DNA from: an uncultured Alphaproteobacteria bacterium | GTDB taxonomy: Bacteria; Pseudomonadota; Alphaproteobacteria; HIMB59; GCA-002718135 | Direction of reading: 5' to 3' | Length of the DNA stretch: 64,000 nt | Assembly: GCA_902612805.1 (NCBI GenBank) | Contig: CACMEY010000003.1 | Coordinates: 1 to 64,000, forward strand | Shown here: positions 1 through 7,667 of the stretch, piece by piece | Layout of the letters: each line of letters begins with the position of its first letter | How positions within the stretch are numbered: position 1 is the stretch's first letter | Translations under genes and position numbers: made by a program | Notes under the pieces: generated by a model | Told to the model about the DNA's origin: nothing | The model's database searches: none | The model's input: only the letters and a program-made list of their open reading frames with translations

Positions 1-45
1 GTTAATTTTAAAATATTGCTATATTGTTGACTTTAAGCGTAAGTT

Positions 46-74
46 TTGGGAATAAATAGTCAGCCTTTTATAAT
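46..74 (+). promoter_or_regulatory. Predicted sigma-70-type promoter of the lysine-rich protein gene
   Basis: A perfect TATAAT -10 box lies at 69-74. A TTGGGA -35 box (4 of 6 consensus bases) lies at 46-51, with an ideal 17-bp spacer. Transcription would start near 81, inside the adjacent palindrome. A second -35-like TTGACT at 27-32 has only a weak -10 partner. This is a motif-based prediction. Confidence 0.5.
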
Positions 75-75
75 T

Positions 76-89
76 ATCACTTAAGTGAT
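76..89. promoter_or_regulatory. 14-bp perfect palindrome over the predicted transcription start
   Basis: ATCACTTAAGTGAT is a perfect dyad directly after the -10 box and overlapping the inferred +1. That is where a dimeric repressor operator would sit, or it could form the 5' end of a leader. No specific regulator can be named. Confidence 0.45.
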
Positions 90-92
90 GAT

Positions 93-108
93 GGAGGGAG
101 GTTCCTCC
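93..108 (+). promoter_or_regulatory. Leader hairpin GGAGG/CCTCC
   Basis: GGAGG at 93-97 can pair with CCTCC at 104-108 around a 6-base loop, in the presumed 5' UTR. The left arm itself resembles a Shine-Dalgarno sequence, but the useful ribosome-binding site for the gene is the later AAGGAG at 124-129. The hairpin is G+C-rich in an otherwise AT-rich leader, which suggests a role in stability or translation. That role is inferred. Confidence 0.4.
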
Positions 109-135
109 GGGGTAACAAAATACAAGGAGTATTTT

Positions 136-312
136 ATGGCTAAGAAGAAAAAGAAAGCTGCTCCAAAGAAAAAGAAAAAAGCAGCTACAAAGAAAAAGAA
201 GAAAGCAGCTCCTAAAAAGAAAAAGAAAAAAGCTGCTCCTAAGAAAAAGAAAAAAGCAGCTCCTAAAAAGAAAAAGAAAAAAGCTGCTAAAAAGAAGAAA
301 AAAAGAAGATAG
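136..312 (+). CDS. Lysine-rich histone-H1-like repeat protein
   Basis: The 58-residue protein consists almost wholly of Lys and Ala in units of the form AAPKKKKK(K): about six units of 8-9 residues ending in KKKKKRR. It is a strongly basic, disordered tail like those of bacterial H1-like or AlgP-type DNA-binding proteins, so a nucleoid role is inferred. The ATG at 136 is chosen because AAGGAG (124-129) lies six bases upstream; an in-frame upstream ATG at 88 has no such site and would add 17 unrelated residues. Alanine codons vary synonymously between units (GCT/GCA), so the repeat appears held at protein level and is not fresh slippage. The gene has its own promoter and tandem terminators. 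Confidence 0.8.
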   Translation: MAKKKKKAAPKKKKKAATKKKKKAAPKKKKKKAAPKKKKKAAPKKKKKKAAKKKKKRR

Positions 313-330
313 TAATACTTCAATTTTTCA

Positions 331-360
331 AGAAAACTTTAATTTAAAGTTTTCTTTTTC
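331..360 (+). terminator. Intrinsic terminator of the lysine-rich gene
   Basis: AGAAAACTTT (331-340) pairs with AAAGTTTTCT (346-355) and is followed by a T run. The stem is AT-rich, about 19 bases after the stop codon. Confidence 0.65.
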
Positions 361-406
361 TTATCTTTTTCAAAAGATAAAACGGGGTTATGCCCCGTTT
401 TTTATT
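361..406 (+). terminator. Second and third hairpins, G+C-rich terminator
   Basis: TTATCTTTT (361-369) pairs with AAAAGATAA (372-380). Directly after it, AAAACGGGG (379-387) pairs with CCCCGTTTT (393-401) and a T tract follows. Together with the hairpin at 331-355 this makes three consecutive stem-loops, so read-through into ccmA should be low. Confidence 0.75.
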
Positions 407-438
407 GTTTTAAATTAAAAAGTAATTAGATCTTAATA

Positions 439-1044
439 ATGTTAATCGTTAAGGATTTATCGATAGAAAGATTAGATAAAAAAATTTTTGAAAATATTAA
501 TCTATCTCTTGTACCTGGAAATATTACTATTTTAAAAGGTAAAAACGGTTCTGGCAAAACTACATTATTAAAAGCAATTCTTAATCTAATAGAGCCATCA
601 TTTGGATCAATCTATTGGAAAGGAAAATTATTGAAAAAAAATTTATATGATTTCTATAATCATGTTACATATATAGGTGACACAACATCAAGCTTAAGAA
701 AATTAACTATCAAAGAAAATATTAATATTTGGAAAAAATTTTTTATATCAAATATTAATGATGCTCAAATAGATACAGCATTAAAAACCTTAAAATTACA
801 TAATTATTTGAATAAAAAAGTTGGAACATTATCTTTTGGTGAAACAAAAAAATTAGAATTTTTAAGATTAATAATAGAAAACAAAAATGTTTGGATTTTA
901 GATGAGCCTCTTTCTAATTTGGATGAAGATTCAATTGAGCTAATGAAACAAACTTTTGAAGATCATTGCACTAAAGAAGGATCTATAATTTTTAGTTCAC
1001 ATCAAAATCCAGGAATTTATGTGACGGAAGAAATAAACTTATAA
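439..1044 (+). CDS. ccmA: Haem exporter ATP-binding protein CcmA
   Basis: This is the ATPase subunit of the CcmABCD complex, which releases haem-loaded CcmE for c-type cytochrome assembly. The 201-residue protein has a Walker A motif GKNGSGKTT (34-42), ABC signature LSFGE (131-135), Walker B VWILDEP (151-157) and an H-loop His near 189, all at normal length for CcmA. It is the first gene of an unbroken ccm operon; ccmB follows after 4 bp. No clear Shine-Dalgarno sequence is visible before the ATG. Identification rests on the motifs plus the operon context. Confidence 0.93.
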   Translation: MLIVKDLSIERLDKKIFENINLSLVPGNITILKGKNGSGKTTLLKAILNLIEPSFGSIYWKGKLLKKNLYDFYNHVTYIGDTTSSLRKLTIKENINIWKKFFISNINDAQIDTALKTLKLHNYLNKKVGTLSFGETKKLEFLRLIIENKNVWILDEPLSNLDEDSIELMKQTFEDHCTKEGSIIFSSHQNPGIYVTEEINL

Positions 1045-1048
1045 AATA

Positions 1049-1720
1049 ATGAACTTTCTAAATAAAATAATTTTCTTTTACTACAGAGAATACAGATTAA
1101 ATATGAGTGGCATTCAGGATATTTTAACAAATATTATTTTCTTTTTTATATCAATATTTATTTTTATTTTCTCTATCGGACCAGATAAGGAAACAATTTC
1201 TGTCATAGGAGTGGGTATATTGTGGACTTTATTACTATTAAGCTCAACTTTATCTCTAAGAAAATTTTATCAAGATGACTTTGAGAATGGCAATTTATTG
1301 ATTATACATTTAAATGGGTTTAGTTTTGGTTTAATTTCTATTTTAAAAACCTTTTCACATTTTTTGTTTGTACAGGTTCCTTTTCTATTATCAATACCGA
1401 TTGCATGCATTTTACTAAATATTGCTAATGATAAACTCTTCTACTTATTTACCAGTTTTGGCATAGGATCACTTATTCTGTCCTGTTTAGGTTCAATTTC
1501 ATCTTCAATGAACCTAATGAATCAACGAAACTTTCTACTGGGTAGTGTCGTTGTTATGATATTTAGTGTTCCAGTAATTATTTTTTCAGTAGGTATAATT
1601 AATATGGAAGAAAGCTTTAATTCTCTTATAAATATATTATTTGGGATATTACTAATTGTTTTTGCTATAAATCCGTGGGCAAGCGGGTTGTGTCTTAAAC
1701 TTTCATTAGAAAATAATTAA
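1049..1720 (+). CDS. ccmB: Haem exporter permease CcmB
   Basis: A 223-residue integral membrane protein with about six hydrophobic segments, the usual size and topology of CcmB. It is the permease partner of CcmA in the inner membrane. It contains the usual central hydrophilic stretch with an RKFYQDDFENG-like motif (near 72-82). It lies between ccmA (4-bp gap) and ccmC (1-bp gap), so translation is probably coupled. Confidence 0.92.
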   Translation: MNFLNKIIFFYYREYRLNMSGIQDILTNIIFFFISIFIFIFSIGPDKETISVIGVGILWTLLLLSSTLSLRKFYQDDFENGNLLIIHLNGFSFGLISILKTFSHFLFVQVPFLLSIPIACILLNIANDKLFYLFTSFGIGSLILSCLGSISSSMNLMNQRNFLLGSVVVMIFSVPVIIFSVGIINMEESFNSLINILFGILLIVFAINPWASGLCLKLSLENN

Positions 1721-1721
1721 T

Positions 1722-2420
1722 ATGAAGTTCTTAGTTAATCCTAGTAAATTTAATGAGATGGCTGATTATTTACTTAGACCATTACTAATCATATCTATCA
1801 TATTGTTTGCAATAGGATTATTATTTTCTTTTTATTTATCACCAGATGATTATCAGCAAGGATCAACCGTAAGAATAATGTATGTACATGTTCCTAGCGC
1901 ATGGTTAGCTTTACTAACTTATGCAATAATGACTCTTTATAGTATTTTGGCACTTGCTTTTAGAATACCCTTTGGTTTTATTTTTAATACTGCAGTAGCT
2001 CCAATAGGAGCAGTCTTTACTTTAGTATGTATAATAAGTGGTTCTTTATGGGGAAAACCAATGTGGGGTACTTGGTGGGTATGGGATGCACGTTTAACAT
2101 CTGTTGCAATACTTTTTGTTATTTATCTAATTATTATTTTTATGAATTTATCTTTTGAAAATAGGATTGTAAGAGAAAAAGTTGTTGCAATATTTATTCT
2201 TGTTGGATCAGTAAACCTACCAATAGTTAAATTTTCTGTAGATTGGTGGAATACACTACATCAACCAGCAACAATAAGTAAATTTTCACAACCTAGTATT
2301 GATCCTTCAATGATGACTCCTTTAATTATTATGACTTTTGCATTTATAACGATTGGAATAGCAATAGCCATTTTAAGAATAAAAACAGAGATAATTTCAA
2401 GAAGATCTTATTTAAGTTAA
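1722..2420 (+). CDS. ccmC: Haem-handling protein CcmC
   Basis: An inner-membrane protein of the haem-handling family that loads haem onto CcmE. The tryptophan-rich signature WGTWWVWDARLTS is at 115-127. Conserved periplasmic histidines flank it (VHVPSAW, His56, and WNTLHQPATI in the second half), matching the two axial haem ligands known in CcmC. Length is 232 residues with six predicted membrane segments. It directly follows ccmB. Confidence 0.95.
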   Translation: MKFLVNPSKFNEMADYLLRPLLIISIILFAIGLLFSFYLSPDDYQQGSTVRIMYVHVPSAWLALLTYAIMTLYSILALAFRIPFGFIFNTAVAPIGAVFTLVCIISGSLWGKPMWGTWWVWDARLTSVAILFVIYLIIIFMNLSFENRIVREKVVAIFILVGSVNLPIVKFSVDWWNTLHQPATISKFSQPSIDPSMMTPLIIMTFAFITIGIAIAILRIKTEIISRRSYLS

Positions 2421-2481
2421 TTTGTGACTTTTAGTCCATATGATTAAGTATCATTCCTAAGTATTTTTGATATTAGAAATC

Positions 2482-2586
2482 ATGTATTTTTGGTATATTT
2501 TAGGATCTTATATTACTGCCTTTCTTTTAATTTTTTTGTTATTATTTTTTAGTTACTTAAAACTTAGAAGAATAAAAAATAAATGA
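2482..2586 (+). CDS. ccmD: Small haem exporter protein CcmD
   Basis: A 34-codon gene, short enough to be missed by routine gene finding. The protein begins MYFWYILGSYITAF, has one membrane helix (about residues 6-25) and a basic tail KLRRIKNK. This is the typical CcmD layout: an N-terminal aromatic/Gly-Ser-Tyr segment, one helix, a positive cytoplasmic end. It lies between ccmC and ccmE, where ccmD is expected, and its TGA overlaps the ccmE ATG as ATGA. CcmD tethers CcmE to the CcmABC complex in the characterised system. Confidence 0.88.
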   Translation: MYFWYILGSYITAFLLIFLLLFFSYLKLRRIKNK

Positions 2587-3023
2587 GTCTACGATTTCAA
2601 AGATTGCTATTTATATTGCTTACTCTGGTTATTATAATAAGCGCAGTCTTGCTTATTTTATACAATACAAGAGAAAATGTGTCGTATTTTTATACACCAT
2701 CTGAAATTGATAAATCAGATATCATAATAAATAAAATAATAAGAATAGGCGGTTTTGTAGAAAATAATAGTTTTAATAAAATTTCTTCAAGTTCATTTAA
2801 ATTTAAAATTACTGACGAAACAGCATCTATACTTGTTACTTTCAATGGCATTCTTCCTGATTTATTTAGAGAAGGGCAAGGTGCAGTGATAGAGGGTGCT
2901 TTTGTTAATAAAAATATTTTTAATGCAACTAATGTTTTTGCAAAACATGATGAAAATTATATGCCAGCATCAATAAAAGAAGATCTGAAAGATACAGGTT
3001 ATTGGAATAAAAAATATAAATGA
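2583..3023 (+). CDS. ccmE: Haem chaperone CcmE
   Basis: A membrane-anchored periplasmic haem chaperone of 146 residues. The N-terminal anchor spans about residues 8-27, followed by an OB-fold domain. The covalent haem-binding His122 lies in AKHDENYMP, with the conserved Tyr126. The start overlaps the ccmD stop by 4 bp, and the stop overlaps the ccmF start by 4 bp. Confidence 0.95.
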   Translation: MSLRFQRLLFILLTLVIIISAVLLILYNTRENVSYFYTPSEIDKSDIIINKIIRIGGFVENNSFNKISSSSFKFKITDETASILVTFNGILPDLFREGQGAVIEGAFVNKNIFNATNVFAKHDENYMPASIKEDLKDTGYWNKKYK

Positions 3024-4882
3024 GTTCATTAGTTGGTTTTTTAAGCTTAGTTTTTGCCATAGGTATTAATTTTTATTTATTTTTATCTAGATACATATTT
3101 AAATTTCAAAAACAGAAATTTAATTTTTTAATTCGTTTTTCTTCATTACTAACTTTGATATCTTTTTTTTCATTAATGTATGCCTATGTAGTATCTGATT
3201 TCTCAAATTATAATGTCTTTCAAAACTCTCACTCAAATAAACCACTAATATATAAAATTTCAGGTACTTGGGGAAATCATGAAGGTTCAATGCTTCTATG
3301 GCTCAGTATATTATCTATTTTTAGTTTCTTTTTTTCTTTTACAAAAAATATAAATCAAAACTTTCAAAAATTAACTTTGATTATTCAAGCTTTTCTTCAT
3401 ATTTTGTTTGGTCTATTTATCGTTTTTACATCTAATCCTTTTCTCGTTAATTCAATTTTAGTTAATGAAGGTTTGGGTTTAAATCCAATTTTACAAGATC
3501 CAGGTTTAGCTGTTCACCCTCCAATTTTATATGCAGGGTATGTTGGTTATTCTATAGTTTTCAGTATTGCTATTGCAGGTTTATTTCAAAATACAGATGA
3601 TGAATGGCTTTATGTTGCAAAAAAATGGTCATTGATTAGTTGGACTTTTTTAACAGGTGGAATAGCTCTGGGTTCATATTGGGCATATTATGAATTAGGA
3701 TGGGGTGGTTGGTGGTTTTGGGATCCAGTTGAAAATATTTCACTGATGCCTTGGATTGCTGGACTTGCATTAGTTCATTCTCTCATGTTGGTAAGAGGTG
3801 AGCAAGCTATAAAAAAATGGATAGTTTTTTTATCGATTCTGTGTTTTTCATTAAGTGTCTTTGGAACATTTTTGGTAAGATCTGGGATCTTAACAAGCGT
3901 ACATTCATTTGCAGCAGATGCATCCAGAGGCATATTTATATTACTGATTTTTTTTATTGTAACTGGGTTTGGTTTTTTAGTTTTTTTGTTAAAAGAACCA
4001 AAAAAATCAAATACTTTAAACTTGTTATTTATTAATAAGGTTTCAGCACTTGTAATAAATAATATTTTAATGATTATAGCAACCTTAACTATTCTTTTAG
4101 GAACTATATACCCAATTATAATTGAAGTTTTGTATAATAAGAGAATATCGGTAGGAGGTCCTTATTTTAATGCAACAGTAATTCCAATAATGATCCCTGG
4201 TTTTTTATTAATGAGTATTGCACCAATTTTATCCTGGCAAACAAATAAGATAAATAATTCAAAAAAATATGTTCTAGCTTTTATTATCTTAAGTGTTTTA
4301 GTTCTAATTCAATCATATTTTTTGGATTTTAATACATGGGGTTTTGTTGGGTTACTTTTAGGTTTTTGGATAATATTAGCTTCAATTATTGCTATATTTT
4401 CTTCGTATAAAATTAAAATTAACATTAAGTTTTTTAAAATAATTAACCCTCATGTAGCGCATATTGGTGTTGGTATTGCTATAGTTGGTATCACTTGTTC
4501 TAGTGTTTTTCAAAATGAGCTAGATTTTAACCTTAGTGAGGGAGATAAGTTTAATATAAACGGAAAGACAGTTTTGTTTGAAAAAATAGAAACAACTAAT
4601 CAAATTAATTTTCAATCTTTAAGAGGAAAATTTTTGTTTGATATTGAAAAAAATCAATCAAAAGAAATAGAGGCTGGAAAAAATTATTATCCAGTGTCAA
4701 AGATGATTACATCTGAAGCTGGTATTTTACATATGTGGAATAAGGATATATATTTTATCCTTGGTGATCAAAAAAATAATGAGTGGTTTGTAAAAGTTTT
4801 AATAAATCCATTTGTTAGTTTTATATGGCTTGGAGTGATAATAATGATTTATTCTGGTTTAATAGCAGTTACAAGAAGATGA
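3020..4882 (+). CDS. ccmF: Cytochrome c haem lyase subunit CcmF
   Basis: A 620-residue polytopic inner-membrane protein, the core of the haem lyase that attaches haem to apocytochrome c. The diagnostic motif WGGWWFWDPVEN is at 228-239, and the periplasmic SGTWGNHEGS motif is at 81-90. The size is slightly below that of the E. coli protein but covers the family. It overlaps ccmE and ccmG by ATGA junctions. Confidence 0.95.
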   Translation: MSSLVGFLSLVFAIGINFYLFLSRYIFKFQKQKFNFLIRFSSLLTLISFFSLMYAYVVSDFSNYNVFQNSHSNKPLIYKISGTWGNHEGSMLLWLSILSIFSFFFSFTKNINQNFQKLTLIIQAFLHILFGLFIVFTSNPFLVNSILVNEGLGLNPILQDPGLAVHPPILYAGYVGYSIVFSIAIAGLFQNTDDEWLYVAKKWSLISWTFLTGGIALGSYWAYYELGWGGWWFWDPVENISLMPWIAGLALVHSLMLVRGEQAIKKWIVFLSILCFSLSVFGTFLVRSGILTSVHSFAADASRGIFILLIFFIVTGFGFLVFLLKEPKKSNTLNLLFINKVSALVINNILMIIATLTILLGTIYPIIIEVLYNKRISVGGPYFNATVIPIMIPGFLLMSIAPILSWQTNKINNSKKYVLAFIILSVLVLIQSYFLDFNTWGFVGLLLGFWIILASIIAIFSSYKIKINIKFFKIINPHVAHIGVGIAIVGITCSSVFQNELDFNLSEGDKFNINGKTVLFEKIETTNQINFQSLRGKFLFDIEKNQSKEIEAGKNYYPVSKMITSEAGILHMWNKDIYFILGDQKNNEWFVKVLINPFVSFIWLGVIIMIYSGLIAVTRR

Positions 4883-5403
4883 ATAGAATAATAATTTTAA
4901 CACCTTTAATCATACTTTTAATAATATGTTTTTTTTCAGTAACTTATTTATTAAGTGGTAAAGATCCAAATAAGCCGCCTAGTGCACTCTTAAATAAAAA
5001 TGTTCCTAGTTTTGAAAGTAATTCTTTGTACGATACAAAGGAAATAATTAGAACAACAGACATAAAAAATAGAAAGACCTTAATTAATTTTTTTGCTTCT
5101 TGGTGTAGTCCTTGTAAAATAGAGCATCCACTTTTTTTTGAAATAGGTAAAAAATATCCTGAACTATATTTGTTGGGATTTAATCATAAAGATCAAACTT
5201 CAGACGCAAAAAAATATTTAAAAGATGATGGAAATCCATATGATTTTGTTGGTGTAGATGCTGATGGATTAATTGCTTTAGAGTTTGGTGTTTTTGGACT
5301 GCCAGAAACATACTTAATTAATGAAGAAGGTAAGATTATATTTAAATTTATGGGCCCAATAACGAAGGATGTTTTAAAAAATGAAATCGAACCACTTCTT
5401 TAG
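4879..5403 (+). CDS. ccmG: Periplasmic thiol:disulfide oxidoreductase CcmG/DsbE
   Basis: A membrane-tethered thioredoxin-fold protein that reduces the CXXCH cysteines of apocytochrome c. It has an N-terminal anchor (about 4-25), active site WCSPC at 75-79, and the cis-proline segment FGLPETYLI. The chosen ATG overlaps the ccmF stop as ATGA. A longer in-frame start at 4825 would add 18 residues that merely read ccmF in another frame. The product is 174 residues, normal for CcmG. Confidence 0.92.
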   Translation: MNRIIILTPLIILLIICFFSVTYLLSGKDPNKPPSALLNKNVPSFESNSLYDTKEIIRTTDIKNRKTLINFFASWCSPCKIEHPLFFEIGKKYPELYLLGFNHKDQTSDAKKYLKDDGNPYDFVGVDADGLIALEFGVFGLPETYLINEEGKIIFKFMGPITKDVLKNEIEPLL

Positions 5404-5767
5404 AATTTTAAATATAACAATTTTAGGTTTTATGTTTTTTACTTTCAAAATATATGCACTAGAAACTATCGATGAAAGAGTAAAAAAATTAACTCTAGAG
5501 TTACGATGTATGACTTGTCAAAACCAAAGTATTTATGACTCGGATGCTGAATTCTCAAATGATATCAAAAAAATAGTTAAACAAAAATTACAGGAAGGTG
5601 AAAGTGAGAAAGATATAAAGAAATTTTTAGCTGAAAGATATGGTGAATACATTCTTTTTAGACCGCTTATGAATTATAATAATATTTTTCTTTGGAGTTT
5701 TCCTTTTATATTACTAATAATTGGCTTATTTTTTGTATTAATTAAGACTAAAACAAAAAAGGCTTGA
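5381..5767 (+). CDS. ccmH: Cytochrome c maturation protein CcmH (N-terminal type)
   Basis: A 128-residue membrane-anchored protein with the redox motif LRCMTCQNQS (CXXC at 43-46). It has a signal peptide at the N-terminus and a C-terminal membrane helix (about 102-120), the standard architecture of short CcmH/CycL. It takes part in reduction of apocytochrome thiols with CcmG. Its start overlaps ccmG by 23 bp. The operon stops here: no ccmI follows. Confidence 0.93.
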   Translation: MKSNHFFRILNITILGFMFFTFKIYALETIDERVKKLTLELRCMTCQNQSIYDSDAEFSNDIKKIVKQKLQEGESEKDIKKFLAERYGEYILFRPLMNYNNIFLWSFPFILLIIGLFFVLIKTKTKKA

Positions 5768-5843
5768 ACAATTTATTTTGTTTTTTTTTATTTAGCTTAT
5801 ATGGTTTCCTTATAATTTAGAAATACTTCTTCAAGGAGGAAAC

Positions 5844-6677
5844 GTGAAAAAATTTATAATATATTTATTATCAATTGGTATTTTTGGAGTCGCATCAATT
5901 GCAAACTCGCAGACAATAAGAATTGGTACAGAAGGTGCTTATCCACCATGGAATAATTTAAACTCTGCTGGTGAACTAGAGGGTGCTGAAATAGACTTTG
6001 GTAACGAAGCTTGTGAACGAATGGGTGTTACATGCGAATGGGTAACTCAAGATTGGGATGGTATAATACCTGCCCTTCTTCAAGGTAAATATGACATTAT
6101 TATTGCTGGAATGTCTATTACCGAAGAAAGAAAAGAAAAAGTTAATTTTACAACTGGATATATGACTGATGGTGCAAGATTTGCTGTTTTAAAAAACAGT
6201 GGTTTAGCTAATTTAAATATTGCTGGTATGGCTAAAGTTAATCTTAATAATGCAGGAGGAAAAGAACAAGCTGCAATAGGTCAATTAATTGCTGCAATGG
6301 ATGGTAAAACTGTCTGTGTTCAATCTTCAACAATTCACCAAAATTTTTTAGAAAAACACATGTCTGGCGCAGTAGATGTAAAACTATATCAAGCGGTTGA
6401 TGATCATAATTTAGATTTAGCTGCTGGAAGATGTGATGCAGTTCTAGCTGATGTAGGATCAATTATTGATTTTATGGAATCCGATGGCGGTGTTGATGTT
6501 GCATTTACTGGTCCAACTTTTTCTGGTGGTGTCTTCGGTGATGGTGTCGGCGGAGCAGTTAGAAAAGAAGATACAGATATCTTAGAGATGTGGAATGCTG
6601 CAATTGCAGAAATGTCTAAAGATGGAACTACTGCTGAAATAACTAAAGAGTGGTTTGGCAGAGATATCTCAATGTAA
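5844..6677 (+). CDS. Amino-acid ABC transporter substrate-binding protein
   Basis: A 277-residue periplasmic binding protein of the family-3 (SBP_bac_3) type that binds polar or basic amino acids. It has a signal peptide (about 1-22, ending near ANSQT), then the classic opening IRIGTEGAYPPWNNL. The ITEERKEKVNFTTGYM segment is the family signature. The start is GTG, fixed by a very strong AAGGAGGA at 5833-5840. No permease or ATPase genes adjoin it, and a terminator follows at once, so it is transcribed alone and probably abundantly. The exact ligand cannot be told. Confidence 0.9.
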   Translation: MKKFIIYLLSIGIFGVASIANSQTIRIGTEGAYPPWNNLNSAGELEGAEIDFGNEACERMGVTCEWVTQDWDGIIPALLQGKYDIIIAGMSITEERKEKVNFTTGYMTDGARFAVLKNSGLANLNIAGMAKVNLNNAGGKEQAAIGQLIAAMDGKTVCVQSSTIHQNFLEKHMSGAVDVKLYQAVDDHNLDLAAGRCDAVLADVGSIIDFMESDGGVDVAFTGPTFSGGVFGDGVGGAVRKEDTDILEMWNAAIAEMSKDGTTAEITKEWFGRDISM

Positions 6678-6696
6678 ATTGAATATTAATTAATTT

Positions 6697-6723
6697 AAAA
6701 GCGGTCTAACGACCGCTTTTTTT
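6697..6723 (+). terminator. Intrinsic terminator after the binding-protein gene
   Basis: AAAAGCGGTC (6697-6706) pairs with GACCGCTTTT (6711-6720) around loop TAAC, followed by T to 6723. The next ATG begins at 6724, directly on the end of the T tract. Confidence 0.88.
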
Positions 6724-7383
6724 ATGACTAAAAATTATCCCTCAAAAGAATATTACAAAAATCTAAACTACTACAAAGATATGCATAAAAATGGCTATCA
6801 TTTAATAGATGGTAGAAAAAGAGAGGCAAAAAATGCATATGATGGAAAAAGTACATTAGCATACGCAGAAATCATTAAAAAAATTATAAATAATGAAAAT
6901 ATTTTTAATATGATTGATTATGGCTGTGGAAAAGGAAATTTTTATATGCATGATTTCAAGCTTGGAAACAAGCTCGTTCCACCTCTTAGTAAATTTTGGA
7001 ATATTGATATAAAACTTTATGACCCGTGTTATGAAAAATATTCAAAATTTGTTAAAGATGAATATTTCGATTTAACAATTTGCATTGACGTTCTAGAGCA
7101 TGTTCCTGTAACTGATATAGATTGGATACTAGAAAGATTTTTTGACATATCAAAAAAATTTATTTTTATAAATGTAGCATGTTATGAAGCGATTGCTCTA
7201 TTACCCGATGGTTCAAATGCGCATATAAATATTCAAAAACCAATCTGGTGGTCAAATAAAATTGAAAAGTTTACAAAAACTCGAAAAGAAGTGAAAGTAA
7301 TTTGTATATGTACTACTAAAGATGATGGTAAAATAAAACATATTCCTTTAGAATATGGGTGTAAAATCAAAGACTATTTATAA
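6724..7383 (+). CDS. Class I SAM-dependent methyltransferase
   Basis: A 219-residue protein with the SAM-binding motif I MIDYGCGKGNF (about 62-72) and a post-II motif DLTICIDVLEHVP, so a Rossmann-fold methyltransferase is secure. The substrate is unknown. The ATG follows the terminator T tract with no space for a Shine-Dalgarno sequence. A second in-frame ATG at 6781 is possible but would cut the conserved N-terminal region. Its 3' end abuts the yggT-like gene. Confidence 0.75.
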   Translation: MTKNYPSKEYYKNLNYYKDMHKNGYHLIDGRKREAKNAYDGKSTLAYAEIIKKIINNENIFNMIDYGCGKGNFYMHDFKLGNKLVPPLSKFWNIDIKLYDPCYEKYSKFVKDEYFDLTICIDVLEHVPVTDIDWILERFFDISKKFIFINVACYEAIALLPDGSNAHINIQKPIWWSNKIEKFTKTRKEVKVICICTTKDDGKIKHIPLEYGCKIKDYL

Positions 7384-7665
7384 ATGAATTCACTATTATA
7401 TTTAATAATTCAAGTTATAAACTTATTTCAGTTTGTTCTTATAGTTTACATAATTTTAACTTGGCTAGTAAGCTTTAATATAATTAATACTGGTAATAGA
7501 TTTGTTTATAGTATTCTTGATGCCTTATACCGATTATGTGAGCCAAGTTTAAATTTTGTAAGAAGATACTTGCCTACTTTTGGTGCAATAGATTTATCTC
7601 CAATAGTTGTTTATCTTGGTTTGTGGTTTATAAAAAGTTTATTAATTGAATATTGGCCTAGATAA
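7384..7665 (+). CDS. YggT family membrane protein
   Basis: A 93-residue protein with two hydrophobic segments (about 2-27 and 68-88) and the family motifs LTWLVSFN and LDALYRLCEPSLNFVRRYLPTFGAIDLSPIVVYLGL (broken here by a space of variable residues). YggT proteins are linked to membrane/cell-division or osmotic functions, with the mechanism unclear. It starts directly after the methyltransferase stop and is followed after 2 bp by folD. Confidence 0.85.
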   Translation: MNSLLYLIIQVINLFQFVLIVYIILTWLVSFNIINTGNRFVYSILDALYRLCEPSLNFVRRYLPTFGAIDLSPIVVYLGLWFIKSLLIEYWPR

Positions 7666-7667
7666 TT

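Noticed and set aside
136-312. The repeated AAG-rich DNA as a CRISPR-like or satellite array
   Set aside because: Repeat units are in frame, vary synonymously and have no spacers. It is a repetitive coding sequence with its own ribosome-binding site. The opposite-strand Phe-rich frame is a shadow.
4825-4878. A longer N-terminus for CcmG
   Set aside because: The 18 extra residues are ccmF sequence read in another frame. The ATGA junction start at 4879 puts the membrane anchor at the N-terminus as expected.
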